From positions 1-42,178 of the forward strand of contig SLAV01000006.1 in NCBI GenBank assembly GCA_007126655.1: a stretch of 42,178 bases of DNA, written 5' to 3'. Positions within the stretch are counted from its first letter, which is position 1. Each line of letters opens with the position of its first letter. The stretch comes from Haloferula sp. (GTDB taxonomy: Bacteria > Verrucomicrobiota > Verrucomicrobiia > Verrucomicrobiales > Akkermansiaceae). A program made the position numbers and the translations under genes. Positions 33,104 to 41,450 of the stretch are shown one piece after another. The notes under the pieces were generated by a model. It was given only the letters and a program-made list of their open reading frames with translations, was not told the DNA's origin and ran no database searches.

Positions 33104-33631
33104 TCAGGAGGCGGGCAATTCCGCGAGCCGTCGCTCAATGCATCGGCGGAGTTGCTTGCGGATGCGCATCAGCACTTGTTTGATCGCGTCGCGGGTGCGG
33201 CCGAGCCTGCCGGCGATCACCGCGGCAGGTTCATTGCGTTGATAGTGTGCCTGGAGTATCGCGGCATCCCCGGTTGGCAGCCGCTCGATGCAGACGCGCA
33301 GCGCGTTGTGGCGTTCGTCGAAGCCATCCAGAGATTCTATGGCTGACTCGCTGAGCAGATCCATGATTTCGGGGTCGAATGCGGTCAGGCGCGACCGCTT
33401 GACTTTTTTGAGATATGCTTTGGTTTGCCAGTAGGCAACTCGATACGCCCATGCCGCGAAGTTGGTTCCTTTTTCGAAGTCATCAAGCTTCTTCCACATC
33501 AGCAGCACGGTTTCCTGCAGCACGTCCTGTGCTGCGAAGCGATCAGGCATGATGGTCAGGATGTAGGCGTAGATTCCTGACTGGTGGCGGCTGACCATCA
33601 ATCCGAATTCTTGATGTGAGAGTCTTTTCAT
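33104..33631 (-). CDS. ECF-type RNA polymerase sigma factor (Verrucomicrobiota/Planctomycetes type)
   Basis: 175 residues from the ATG at 33631; an in-frame TTG three codons earlier is less likely. Region 2 is visible as FAAQDVLQETVLLMWKKLDDF with FAAWAYRVAYWQTKAYLKK. The region 4 helix-turn-helix is near residues 115-160 (LPTGDAAILQAHYQRNEPAA, then GRLGRTRDAIKQVLMRIRKQ). Such factors direct transcription of exported-function genes and are controlled by a FecR-like membrane protein, here encoded next. Its target promoters could include the polysaccharide-degradation genes in the window; that is inferred from location only. Confidence 0.93.
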   Translation of the reverse strand: MKRLSHQEFGLMVSRHQSGIYAYILTIMPDRFAAQDVLQETVLLMWKKLDDFEKGTNFAAWAYRVAYWQTKAYLKKVKRSRLTAFDPEIMDLLSESAIESLDGFDERHNALRVCIERLPTGDAAILQAHYQRNEPAAVIAGRLGRTRDAIKQVLMRIRKQLRRCIERRLAELPAS

Positions 33632-33846
33632 CGCCAACAATCATAGCCCGAAACCGGGCACCGTGAGGAAAAATCGAGCTCGCCGTCGAAAATACTGGCG
33701 GAACATCCACCCGTGTCGGACCACCATCCTTACCATTCGCCGGTTTCGGCTATTCAACATGTAGTTCCATCAACCGCATTTTAGCCAGTGCAGGATGCGT
33801 ATTGGAGCTTGTACATCAAAACCCTTTGCCGAAAAGCTCCGCAACC

Positions 33847-34578
33847 ATGAATACCCGCCGTCTTATGCAAACCCTGCCCAATCACCGCGGTTTCACCCTG
33901 GTGGAAATACTCGTCGTCGTCATGATCATCGCCGTGCTTGCGGTGATCGTGTCCGCCATCAGCATGAGAATCAGGGGCAGCGCCGAATCGGCGGTCCGGC
34001 TGTCAAACATGCGGCAGTGCGGCATCGTGCTGACGACCATTGCCTCAGACAACAACGGGCGCCATTCATACTTTGCGGGGGGAAATGGCAATTTCCGGTT
34101 TCGCCCATACATCATGGTTCGCGACCATCTTGGCAACCACAACCAGGGCGTCGTTGAAATGATGCACTGGGACGTCAAAAAACAACCACCGACGGGTAAT
34201 CCGCACTGGAATTGCCGGGCGGTCAACTTCATGGACGTAACGTATCCGGACGGAACCTCGACACGTTGGGGCGATACAAACGTGGTGGACCCCGCCGGCA
34301 GGTCAGCCACCTTGAAATCGCTCACCATCGCCGCGATCGCCAGGCCCAATTCCCATCCCTTGCTCATCGATTCCTCACAACCTAACGGTGCGGAGATCTT
34401 CCGCATTGATGAGGGCAGGGGAAACCTTGTCGGGCTCCGCGAAGCCGAGGGCACGAAGGCCAGCGCATTCATGTTCGACGGCTCCGCCCGGCAGATGGAC
34501 AGATCCGACCTGCGCGAGGCCGGCTTCACAAGGGCGGTTGACACCAGCGCTTCGCCTCCTGAAGCGACCGACCTCTAG
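33847..34578 (+). CDS. Type II secretion/prepilin-like protein (stand-alone)
   Basis: 243 residues from the ATG at 33847, chosen so the leader MNTRRLMQTLPNHRG ends in Gly just before FTLVEILVVVMIIAVLAVIV with Glu at +5. After the helix comes MRIRGSAESAVRLSNMRQCG, a pattern of the large Verrucomicrobiota/Planctomycetes prepilin-like family, and a C-terminal ASAFMFDGSARQMDRSDLR that resembles the H/M-x-DG-x-a end of DUF1559-type proteins. It differs from the cassette D, B and C proteins and has no cassette partner nearby. Divergent from the ECF sigma gene across a 215-base gap. Role unknown; probably secreted by the pseudopilin route. Confidence 0.85.
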   Translation: MNTRRLMQTLPNHRGFTLVEILVVVMIIAVLAVIVSAISMRIRGSAESAVRLSNMRQCGIVLTTIASDNNGRHSYFAGGNGNFRFRPYIMVRDHLGNHNQGVVEMMHWDVKKQPPTGNPHWNCRAVNFMDVTYPDGTSTRWGDTNVVDPAGRSATLKSLTIAAIARPNSHPLLIDSSQPNGAEIFRIDEGRGNLVGLREAEGTKASAFMFDGSARQMDRSDLREAGFTRAVDTSASPPEATDL

Positions 34579-34664
34579 AGGCTGCCGGGACAATGTGGAT
34601 TCAGGTCGGAAGCCCGATTCCCATGACAGCCGGGACGGCGATCCTCCATTTTGAGACAGCCTCT
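34577..34664. repeat. Inverted repeat flanking the gap between convergent genes
   Basis: AGAGGCTG (34577-34584) and CAGCCTCT (34657-34664) are exact 8-base inverted copies with 72 bases between them, each touching a stop codon region of the convergent prepilin-like and beta-helix genes. The first arm overlaps the palindrome CCTCTAGAGG. It could form the base of a 3'-end structure; the distance is long, so this is weak. Confidence 0.3.
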
Positions 34665-37600
34665 CAGTTCTCCGTGGCCACCACGCGGACAAAGAACCTT
34701 GTCCCGGGGATTTCCGCGGGAATCCTGACGGTGACCGACTCGACCGGGTTCCCGCCGCTCGCGGATTTGCTGGCCGGTGTGAAATCCGTCCAGTCGGTGA
34801 GATCGTCCGACCACTGGTAGGTGTAGTCGATGCCGGTCAGCGATTGCAGGCGACGGGTGTAGCTGAAAAGCCCGGTGGCGGGATCGGGCAGCGAAGTAAT
34901 CGGCGTGACCGAGGCTCCGCTGGTGGGATCGAGCCCCCAGATGCGTTCCTCGTTGTTGGTGAGTCCGTCGCCGTCGAAGTCGGCATCCGGGTCGGAGAGA
35001 TCGGCATCGGGGAATCCGGCGGCCCAGAGCGCGTAGTCGTCGGCGGGCAGCGTGGTAAGGATGAGCGTGCCCGAGGTTCCGTTGTCGGTCAGTTCGAGGT
35101 ATCTCTCGTCGATGGCGTGGGATGGCCCGAGGCCGGATGCCGTCGTGCCGTCGATCTTGAAAAACCCGCTGCTTGCCTTGCCCTCCAGGTAGGACGTCAG
35201 GTTTCCGCCGGTGAAGTTGTCCAGCTCGATGGTGCCGCCGGGATGGGTGAAGTCGAAACCACCGCCATTGAGGCCGTTGGTGGCGCGCAGCGGATCGGCC
35301 TGCGCGCCCGAGACTCGCAGCGTGCCGCCGTCGATCACGATGCTGGAGCCGGTGCCGCTGCTCCGGTAGTTTGTGTTGAAGAAATTCGACGCTTGCACCA
35401 GCCCACCTGAACGGACCGTCAATGTGGCACCGTTGTTCATGCGGAAGCCATTGCCGGCCTGGTGGTTGTAAAGCAACGAACCGTTCACAACTTCGAGCGA
35501 CGACGCGATCAACGTGAGGGACGCTGTATTGGCGATGAATGTCCCGTCGTTGATGAGCAAGGAAGAACCGTTGACGAGGTCGAAGTGGTAGGAGCTGGTC
35601 GGGTTGAGGCGGAAATGCGCGCCGAAGTTCAAGGTCATCGAGGCGCCGTTGTCGAATGTAAGGCCGTTGTTTCTCTGGATTCCGCCGGCCAGGATGGTGG
35701 CATGGTTTCCGGCCGCCATGTCCGGCGGTGACGGGCGCGCCCAATGGGTTGGCAGGTTGTTGCTGCCCGGTTGGTTCCAAAAAACCGGTGCCGCCTCGCT
35801 GCCCGCCCCGCCCCAGATCAAGGATGGAAGGGAAAACATTTCGTCACGCACCTCGTCGAGCGCGACGAGGTCGAGTGCGGCATCAAAGACCCGGACGTCG
35901 TCAAGCAGGCCGGACCAGGCCAAGGACTCGGCGGGAGTGCCGACCCCGAGGCCGATCTCGTCGCGCGGAGGGTCGCCCGTCGCCCGGGTGTTGATCAACC
36001 GGTTTCCCGTGCTCGTTGGGTTCACCAGCGCGCCGTTGATGTAGAATTTGACGGAGTTGACGTTGTCACCCTCATCGATGACCACCCCCACCATGTGCCA
36101 CTCGCCGTCGTTGAGTGCGAGATTGTCATAACGGGCGAACCCGCTGGAGACTTCGAAGCGCAGCTTGCCGCCATCGTGGAGGCCGAGCCGCAGGTTCTCA
36201 CCCGGACCGCCACCTCCATGTGGCGACCATCCGAAAAACATGCCGTAGAAGTCCTCCGTGGTGTTGATCCAGGCGGTGATCGTCTTGGCGCCCGAGCCAT
36301 CGATTCCGAGATCCCGGGCGTCCAGATTGGTGCCGACATAGCCCACGTTGCTCCCCGGAAAGTCCAGCGAGGCGGTGGAGCCGATTCCCGCGGTGTCGGT
36401 GGACCACGCAATACCGGTGCCGAAGTCATCCGAGATGGTTCCGGTGGTGGCCGTGGTGGTGGTGCCGCCGCCCTCCTCGAATGGCCAGCGGGCCACGCCG
36501 TCGGGCCTGGGCGGGGCCACCGTGATGGTCACCTGTGCGCTGTTGGACAGGTCGCCATCCACGGCGGAGATTTCAAAGACGTATGCGCCGTTCTCCAGCA
36601 GGTCCACGCTGGTGTCCGGGGAGGCCGGGTCGGCAATGGAGGCGGGCGGGCCGCCCAGTTGCGTCCATTGATAGCTGATCGGGCCGCTGCCGTAGGTGTA
36701 GCCCGAGGCGACGAGTGGAACATTGGCTGTGGGAGGAATGAACGCGCCATCACTCACAAACAGCACAATACCCTGCGCACGCCGGGCGAGCTGGTCGAGG
36801 TAGAGCGATTGTGGCTCCATGGCGGCACCCATGCCGACGCCTTCGACGTGATCGGGCGGGGCGGTGCCGCCACCGGTTGGAATCGACACGGACGAGCGGG
36901 ATCCGCTGGTGCCGATGACGTATCCATAGCGGGCTTGCTCACTGCGGACGAGAGACCCGAGTTCACCGCGGTTTCCACTGCCACTGGTATTCCAATACAC
37001 GCCGTGCGCCGAGGTGAGCGCGTGAGGCGTGGTTCCGCCGAAGAATTGGCGATGGTGTGCGGTGAAGTAGCTGTTGTGGGCATGGCACATGTCGAACAAG
37101 TTCGAGTGGCTGAAATGCTGGTGGTGATCGCTGCCTTCACCGTTGGTGGTGTAACCAAACATGCTGGAACCGGTCGAGCGTTTGGTTTCGATGTCTTCAC
37201 AGCGGAGGAAAACATTGCCGGAGCTGCCGGCATGGGAGATGACGAATCCATGACGGGAGAAGTCCGCAATGCTGTCCATGATCAGGTTTTCATTGCTGTC
37301 CTGGATGCGGAACATGTAGCCATTGCCGCCGCCACCACCGTATTGTGAGCGGCGCATTCCGCAGTTTGCCACCGTGATGCGGAAGGAGCGAATCAATCGA
37401 ATGCCATTGGATAGCATGTGACTTGTTGAGGCGTTTCCGGGTGGTTGGTAGCTGTGCACATTGGTGATCCATGAATCGAAAGTTTGGCTCACATTGATCA
37501 ACCTGCTGTTATTCACGTCCCAGGCGGAGCTTCCCTCAACCGACCAATCCTCTTCTCCCCATTGGTTTCCGGGATGCTGCACGTTGCCGATGGAAAAATC

Positions 37601-38437
37601 CTCCAACCCGATGCCGCTGAGCTGGCCGTTCACCTTCCGCACCCGGGCGTCGTCGCGGGTTCTCATGGTGTATCGGGTGGGAATGTCGATTTCGATCCAG
37701 CCTTCAACCGGGTTGCTCGCGGTGATTTCCCTGTGGTAGGTGGCGCGATTGGGAGCATTTCCCACGCTCCACCAATTGCCTTGGTTGTGCTCGTCGATCC
37801 AGCCTTGGGTGAACGCCCATTCCAGGCGCACGATATCACCGACTTGGAATGCGGAGGCATTCGCAACCGGGATGCGGCGGGTCGGGTTGTCGAGATCGGT
37901 GGTAATGGCCACTTCAGGTCCAAAGGTTGCGGCAGGCTGCGGGGCGACGCGGACTACCTCCTTGTTACGCATTTGAAACGAAGTATTGAGGATGAAGGTC
38001 TCCCCCACTCCGGCTCCGCGCAGGACGATGTCCGAGTGCTGGATCCAGAGGGCGAAATTGCTATTGCCCTGAGGCTCGACGCGGTATGTGCCTGCCGGGA
38101 GAAACACCACGCCGCCACCCTCTGCGGTCGCCGCATCGATCGCCGCCTGGATCGCAATGGTGCTGTCGTTGGTGCCGGTGGGGTCCGCATTGTAGGGCGC
38201 GGTGGTCACATCAAACGCCGGCCCCGCGATTTGCGGAATTGGTTCCTCGCCACGCCGATATCCCGCGTAGGAGAAATCCTGGATCAATTTGTCGGTGGTG
38301 AAAGACGCGTCATCCGGTGGTGTCCAGTCCACGGGGTAGAGCGATGGCCGCCATGCATGTGACGAAAGCAGGCCGGCACAATTGATTGCGAGCAGGGTGA
38401 GAAGGAATGAGTGGGTTTTCGAATGATTCGGATACAT
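34664..38437 (-). CDS. Pectate-lyase-superfamily beta-helix protein with Ig-like, LamG and C-terminal module
   Basis: 1257 residues. After a signal peptide (1-28), FDVTTAPYNADPTGTNDSTI and GGGVVFLPAGTYRVEP (about 75-125) match the opening of the pectate lyase 3 family, which folds as a right-handed parallel beta-helix and acts on polysaccharides; the helix probably runs to about residue 590. An Ig/PKD-like segment follows (ISYQWTQLGGPPASI, about 610-680), then a LamG domain (WPFEEGGGTTTTATTGTISD to LDDVRVFDAALDLVAL, about 690-890). Repetitive serine/asparagine-rich strands, like autotransporter-type repeats, come next. The end has DPDADFDGDGLTNNEERIWG, a Trp-rich YQWSDDLTDWTDF and RFFVRVVATEN. 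It may be a lyase or an adhesin; catalytic residues could not be identified. Confidence 0.86.
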   Translation of the reverse strand: MYPNHSKTHSFLLTLLAINCAGLLSSHAWRPSLYPVDWTPPDDASFTTDKLIQDFSYAGYRRGEEPIPQIAGPAFDVTTAPYNADPTGTNDSTIAIQAAIDAATAEGGGVVFLPAGTYRVEPQGNSNFALWIQHSDIVLRGAGVGETFILNTSFQMRNKEVVRVAPQPAATFGPEVAITTDLDNPTRRIPVANASAFQVGDIVRLEWAFTQGWIDEHNQGNWWSVGNAPNRATYHREITASNPVEGWIEIDIPTRYTMRTRDDARVRKVNGQLSGIGLEDFSIGNVQHPGNQWGEEDWSVEGSSAWDVNNSRLINVSQTFDSWITNVHSYQPPGNASTSHMLSNGIRLIRSFRITVANCGMRRSQYGGGGGNGYMFRIQDSNENLIMDSIADFSRHGFVISHAGSSGNVFLRCEDIETKRSTGSSMFGYTTNGEGSDHHQHFSHSNLFDMCHAHNSYFTAHHRQFFGGTTPHALTSAHGVYWNTSGSGNRGELGSLVRSEQARYGYVIGTSGSRSSVSIPTGGGTAPPDHVEGVGMGAAMEPQSLYLDQLARRAQGIVLFVSDGAFIPPTANVPLVASGYTYGSGPISYQWTQLGGPPASIADPASPDTSVDLLENGAYVFEISAVDGDLSNSAQVTITVAPPRPDGVARWPFEEGGGTTTTATTGTISDDFGTGIAWSTDTAGIGSTASLDFPGSNVGYVGTNLDARDLGIDGSGAKTITAWINTTEDFYGMFFGWSPHGGGGPGENLRLGLHDGGKLRFEVSSGFARYDNLALNDGEWHMVGVVIDEGDNVNSVKFYINGALVNPTSTGNRLINTRATGDPPRDEIGLGVGTPAESLAWSGLLDDVRVFDAALDLVALDEVRDEMFSLPSLIWGGAGSEAAPVFWNQPGSNNLPTHWARPSPPDMAAGNHATILAGGIQRNNGLTFDNGASMTLNFGAHFRLNPTSSYHFDLVNGSSLLINDGTFIANTASLTLIASSLEVVNGSLLYNHQAGNGFRMNNGATLTVRSGGLVQASNFFNTNYRSSGTGSSIVIDGGTLRVSGAQADPLRATNGLNGGGFDFTHPGGTIELDNFTGGNLTSYLEGKASSGFFKIDGTTASGLGPSHAIDERYLELTDNGTSGTLILTTLPADDYALWAAGFPDADLSDPDADFDGDGLTNNEERIWGLDPTSGASVTPITSLPDPATGLFSYTRRLQSLTGIDYTYQWSDDLTDWTDFTPASKSASGGNPVESVTVRIPAEIPGTRFFVRVVATEN

Positions 38438-38599
38438 CTAGTTGGGACAGAAAAGCTCACTCGAAAATGAAGGCAAAGCAAGATGAACGGCAACATTTTT
38501 TCATTGAACCGGCGGGCTGCAAAACCATAGTCAATATCATGAAAAACACATAGGAGCTTTTCAATCACACCACATTCCGACGCGAAGCGGTGATTTGCC

Positions 38600-39859
38600 G
38601 TGACGAAACTCCACGAACTGGCGCACCGAAGCAAAACCCCCATCCCCTGTCCCCGGGCAACCCCGGTTTCCACGCCGCAGGACCGGATGGCGTCCATCAC
38701 CCCCGATGGCGAATTCCCGGCTGGCGATAATCAGAAGCCGGGCGCAACCCACAGGTTTGCCAAAATCCTGTCGGTGGCGATCGGATCGATCCTCTGCCTC
38801 CACACGGCCCAGGCGCACGGTGCCGATGGCCCGGGATCCGATCCTGCCGATCAGGCCGTCGAAAACACGTTCGTGCCCAACGGCATGGAATTTGACGGCA
38901 ATGTGCACATCGAGATGGATCCCCCGGTAACCACCGATGTGTTCACCGTCGAGATGTGGGTCAAGCTGCCGGAAGCGGGCTAAGACGATGACGGCACGAT
39001 GATCACCCCGCTCACCAACACCGGAAGCTTCAACAGCCATATCCTCGTCTGGACACGGGATGGCAGGGCGGTCGCGGAGATACGCGACGGAGGAGGCACG
39101 GGGGGGCGTCTCTTCTCGGACTCATTCATCAACGACGGAGAATGGCATCACCTCGCGGTGGTTTTTCGTGACGAACCGATCCAGACCCCTGGCGAAGATG
39201 ACGGCATCATCATTTTCATCAACGGAGAGGAGGACGCGAGGACCGCGCACAGCGACAGCTTTCCCACATCCAATCCGGGCGCGGCGATGGCACGCCGCGA
39301 GCGCAACGATCCCAGCCACTATTTCGAGGGCACTCTGAGCGAGGTTCATGTCTGGGACCGTGCTCTGGATGAAGCGGAAATCCAGGAAAGCATGGAGTTC
39401 GAGCCGGCATCCATCGTTTCCGCCGGGAGGAAGTGATCAGCGCGTTCATGGTGGAAAACGAGATCGACAACGTGATCATGATCGCGGGCGACGCACACAT
39501 GCTCGGCGCGGGCGACGGGGTGTCGAACTTGTTCAAATACGCGTTCGGACTCGATCCAAAGACACCCGCCCGGCAAAGCGATTATCCCATGAAGGAGTTT
39601 ACGCCCGATGACAGCCGCTTCCGCATGCAATTCGATGCTCGGCAGGACCCCCGGGACATCGAATATGTGGCCGAAATCTCCCATGACCTCGATGAATGGA
39701 ACCCGGCGGACGTCGTTGAAGTGTAAGCGGGAGCCTTCCCACGAAACTCCGGGATTCGACCGGGTGAGCCTGGAGTCAGCGCCCATGGATAACGAGACCG
39801 AGCGTGCCTTCATGCGCATCCGAATCAATGAAACCACGCCGCCCGCCCCCGCCGACTAG
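38600..39859 (+). pseudogene. Decayed gene: LamG domain plus PhoD-like fragment and C-terminal module
   Basis: One reading frame from 38600 encodes a signal-like segment and the start of a LamG domain (NGMEFDGNVHIEMDPPVTTD). It stops at an in-frame TAA at 38981-38983 and then continues in the same frame with DGEWHHLAVVFRDEP and SEVHVWDRALDEAEIQES. At about 39421 it switches frame to NVIMIAGDAHMLGAGDG, a motif resembling the end of PhoD/phosphodiesterase-type domains. The start of the shared C-terminal module (GVSNLFKYAFGLDP) then follows directly, so most of a catalytic domain is missing. Another frame change at about 39722 leads into RAFMRIRINE. Nonsense codon, internal deletion and frameshift together indicate a pseudogene. 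Frame errors in the sequence could explain part of this. Confidence 0.75.
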
Positions 39860-39866
39860 CATCCCG

Positions 39867-39920
39867 TCAATGATCGAACCAATCGCGCCATGCGGCCTTG
39901 AGTGCGTCGAGCCGGTCGGG
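39867..39920 (-). other. In-frame remnant of the arylsulfatase C-terminus
   Basis: Continuing the sulfatase frame past the TAG gives 17 codons with the Ala-Trp...Trp pattern normal at sulfatase C-termini (ALKAAWRDWFD) and then a TGA. The codons show no decay apart from the single TAG, so the change looks recent or is a sequence error. Confidence 0.65.
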
Positions 39921-41393
39921 CTATTCGGTCGCGAGGTCGGTGGTTTCCGTCGGGTCAACGGATAGATCGAAGAGCTGCCATGGCGGGTTGTCCGACCGGA
40001 CGGCGCGCCAGTGGCCGCGGCGGACGGCCTTGTTGTCCAGGTGTTTCCAGAAGAAATCGCGGGCCGGAGGCTTGGCATCGCCGCGGAAGAAGGGCGCGAG
40101 GCTTTGACCCTGCATCGGAGTGATGGTGTTGCCGGCGAAGTTTTCAGGGTAGGTGGCTCCGGAGATTTCGATGAAAGTGGGCATCAGGTCGATGATGTGC
40201 CCGGGCTGGCGGCGGATTTCGCCTCTGGCCTCGATGCCGTCCGGCCAATGCGCGATGAACGGGGTGGCGGTGCCGCCCTGGAAGGTGGAGATCTTGAATT
40301 TGCGGAAGGGGGTGTTGGAAACATTTGCCCATTCGAGGCCGGCGCTGGCGTAGGAAAGGGCGGTGCCGAGGGGCGCGCCTTCCTCACCACGGTTGAAGCC
40401 GCCGGGGCCGCCTTCGGCGGAGCAGCCGTTGTCGGAGAGAAAGACGATCAAGGTGTTCTTAAACCGGCCGAGTTCCTTGAGCCTGGCAACGAGCTTGCCG
40501 ACATTGCGATCCAGGGCATCCACCTGCGCGGTGTAAATTTCCATGCGGTGCGCGAGGTCGGCGCGTTGTTTCTCTGTTTTTTCCTCCCAGGGCTTGGCCT
40601 GGGGATCGCGCTCGCTGAGGGCGGAGTGGGCGGGGATGATGCCGAGTTCTTTCTGATTGGCGAAGCGGCGTTGCCGTTCCACATCCCAGCCGTGATCGAA
40701 GTGGCCCTCGAAGCGTGCGATTTCCTCCGGCTTGGCTTGCAGCGGCCAATGGGGGGCAATGTGGGCAATGAAGAGGAAGAAGGGTTTTTTCGTTTCCGTC
40801 ACGGCTTCGGTCACAAAGTCGATGGCGTGGTCGGTAAAGTCGTCGGTCACATAGAGGTCGTCCGGCGGGTCGATTTTTTCGCGGTTGAAGTAAATCTCGC
40901 GGTCAAGCCTGAGCATCGCGTCCTTGAAGTAAAAGCCGCCGCCACGGGGCGAGCCCCAGTAGCGGTCGAACCCGCGGTCCGGCGGGTGGTGGCCCTCGTC
41001 ATCGCCGACGTGCCATTTGCCAGTCATCAGGGTGGTGTAACCCGCTGCCCTGAGGACTTCCGCGATGGTCACGCAGTTTTCGTTGAGAGTGTTGTTGGAT
41101 CGGCGTGGCCGGGCATGCCTGTCGATGAGGCCGACACCGGCCTGGTGCGGGTGTAGTCCGGTGAGTAGCGCGGCGCGTGACGGGACACAGCGGGGGATAT
41201 TGTGAACGTCGGTGAAGCGCAGGCCGTTGGCGGCCAGTGCGTCGAGGTGAGGCGTGGGCACCGTGGAACCGTAGCAACCCAGGTCGGAGAAACCGAGATC
41301 ATCGGCGAGGATGACGACGATGTTGGGTCGGGGATCGGCTGCCGCGAAGGGGATAAGGCAGAGCGTGCAAAGCAGATGGATCAGATGTCTCAT
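39921..41393 (-). CDS. Arylsulfatase (S1 family), C-terminus cut short by a late stop
   Basis: 490 residues from the ATG at 41393, which gives a proper signal peptide (MRHLIHLLCTLCLIPFAAAD). Asp31-Asp32 in ILADDLGFSDLG bind the metal, and Cys69 in RCVPSRAALLTG is the formylglycine position of C-x-P-S-R sulfatases. TGKWHVG, HIAPHWPL and SDNGCS are further family marks. It hydrolyses sulfate esters of a polysaccharide, probably outside the cytoplasm. The frame closes at a TAG (39921-39923), but the following 17 codons, read in the same frame, encode PDRLDALKAAWRDWFDH and a TGA at 39867-39869. That tail matches the usual sulfatase end, so TAG is likely a recent nonsense change. It follows the GH31 gene by 57 bases. 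Confidence 0.93.
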   Translation of the reverse strand: MRHLIHLLCTLCLIPFAAADPRPNIVVILADDLGFSDLGCYGSTVPTPHLDALAANGLRFTDVHNIPRCVPSRAALLTGLHPHQAGVGLIDRHARPRRSNNTLNENCVTIAEVLRAAGYTTLMTGKWHVGDDEGHHPPDRGFDRYWGSPRGGGFYFKDAMLRLDREIYFNREKIDPPDDLYVTDDFTDHAIDFVTEAVTETKKPFFLFIAHIAPHWPLQAKPEEIARFEGHFDHGWDVERQRRFANQKELGIIPAHSALSERDPQAKPWEEKTEKQRADLAHRMEIYTAQVDALDRNVGKLVARLKELGRFKNTLIVFLSDNGCSAEGGPGGFNRGEEGAPLGTALSYASAGLEWANVSNTPFRKFKISTFQGGTATPFIAHWPDGIEARGEIRRQPGHIIDLMPTFIEISGATYPENFAGNTITPMQGQSLAPFFRGDAKPPARDFFWKHLDNKAVRRGHWRAVRSDNPPWQLFDLSVDPTETTDLATE

Positions 41394-41450
41394 AAAGCTA
41401 TTCTGTGGATTTCGGGCTGGTTGCAAGGCGGTCATGCCGACTACTCGCGT

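Noticed and set aside
33646-33659. GCCCG-AAAC-CGGGC hairpin just ahead of the ECF sigma gene as an operator or terminator
   Set aside because: A 5-bp stem in GC-rich DNA is expected by chance, and there is no second copy or other support.
38981-38983. TAA in the LamG frame as a programmed read-through or selenocysteine-like recoding site
   Set aside because: TAA is not a known selenocysteine codon, and the gene has other lesions downstream, so decay is the simpler explanation.
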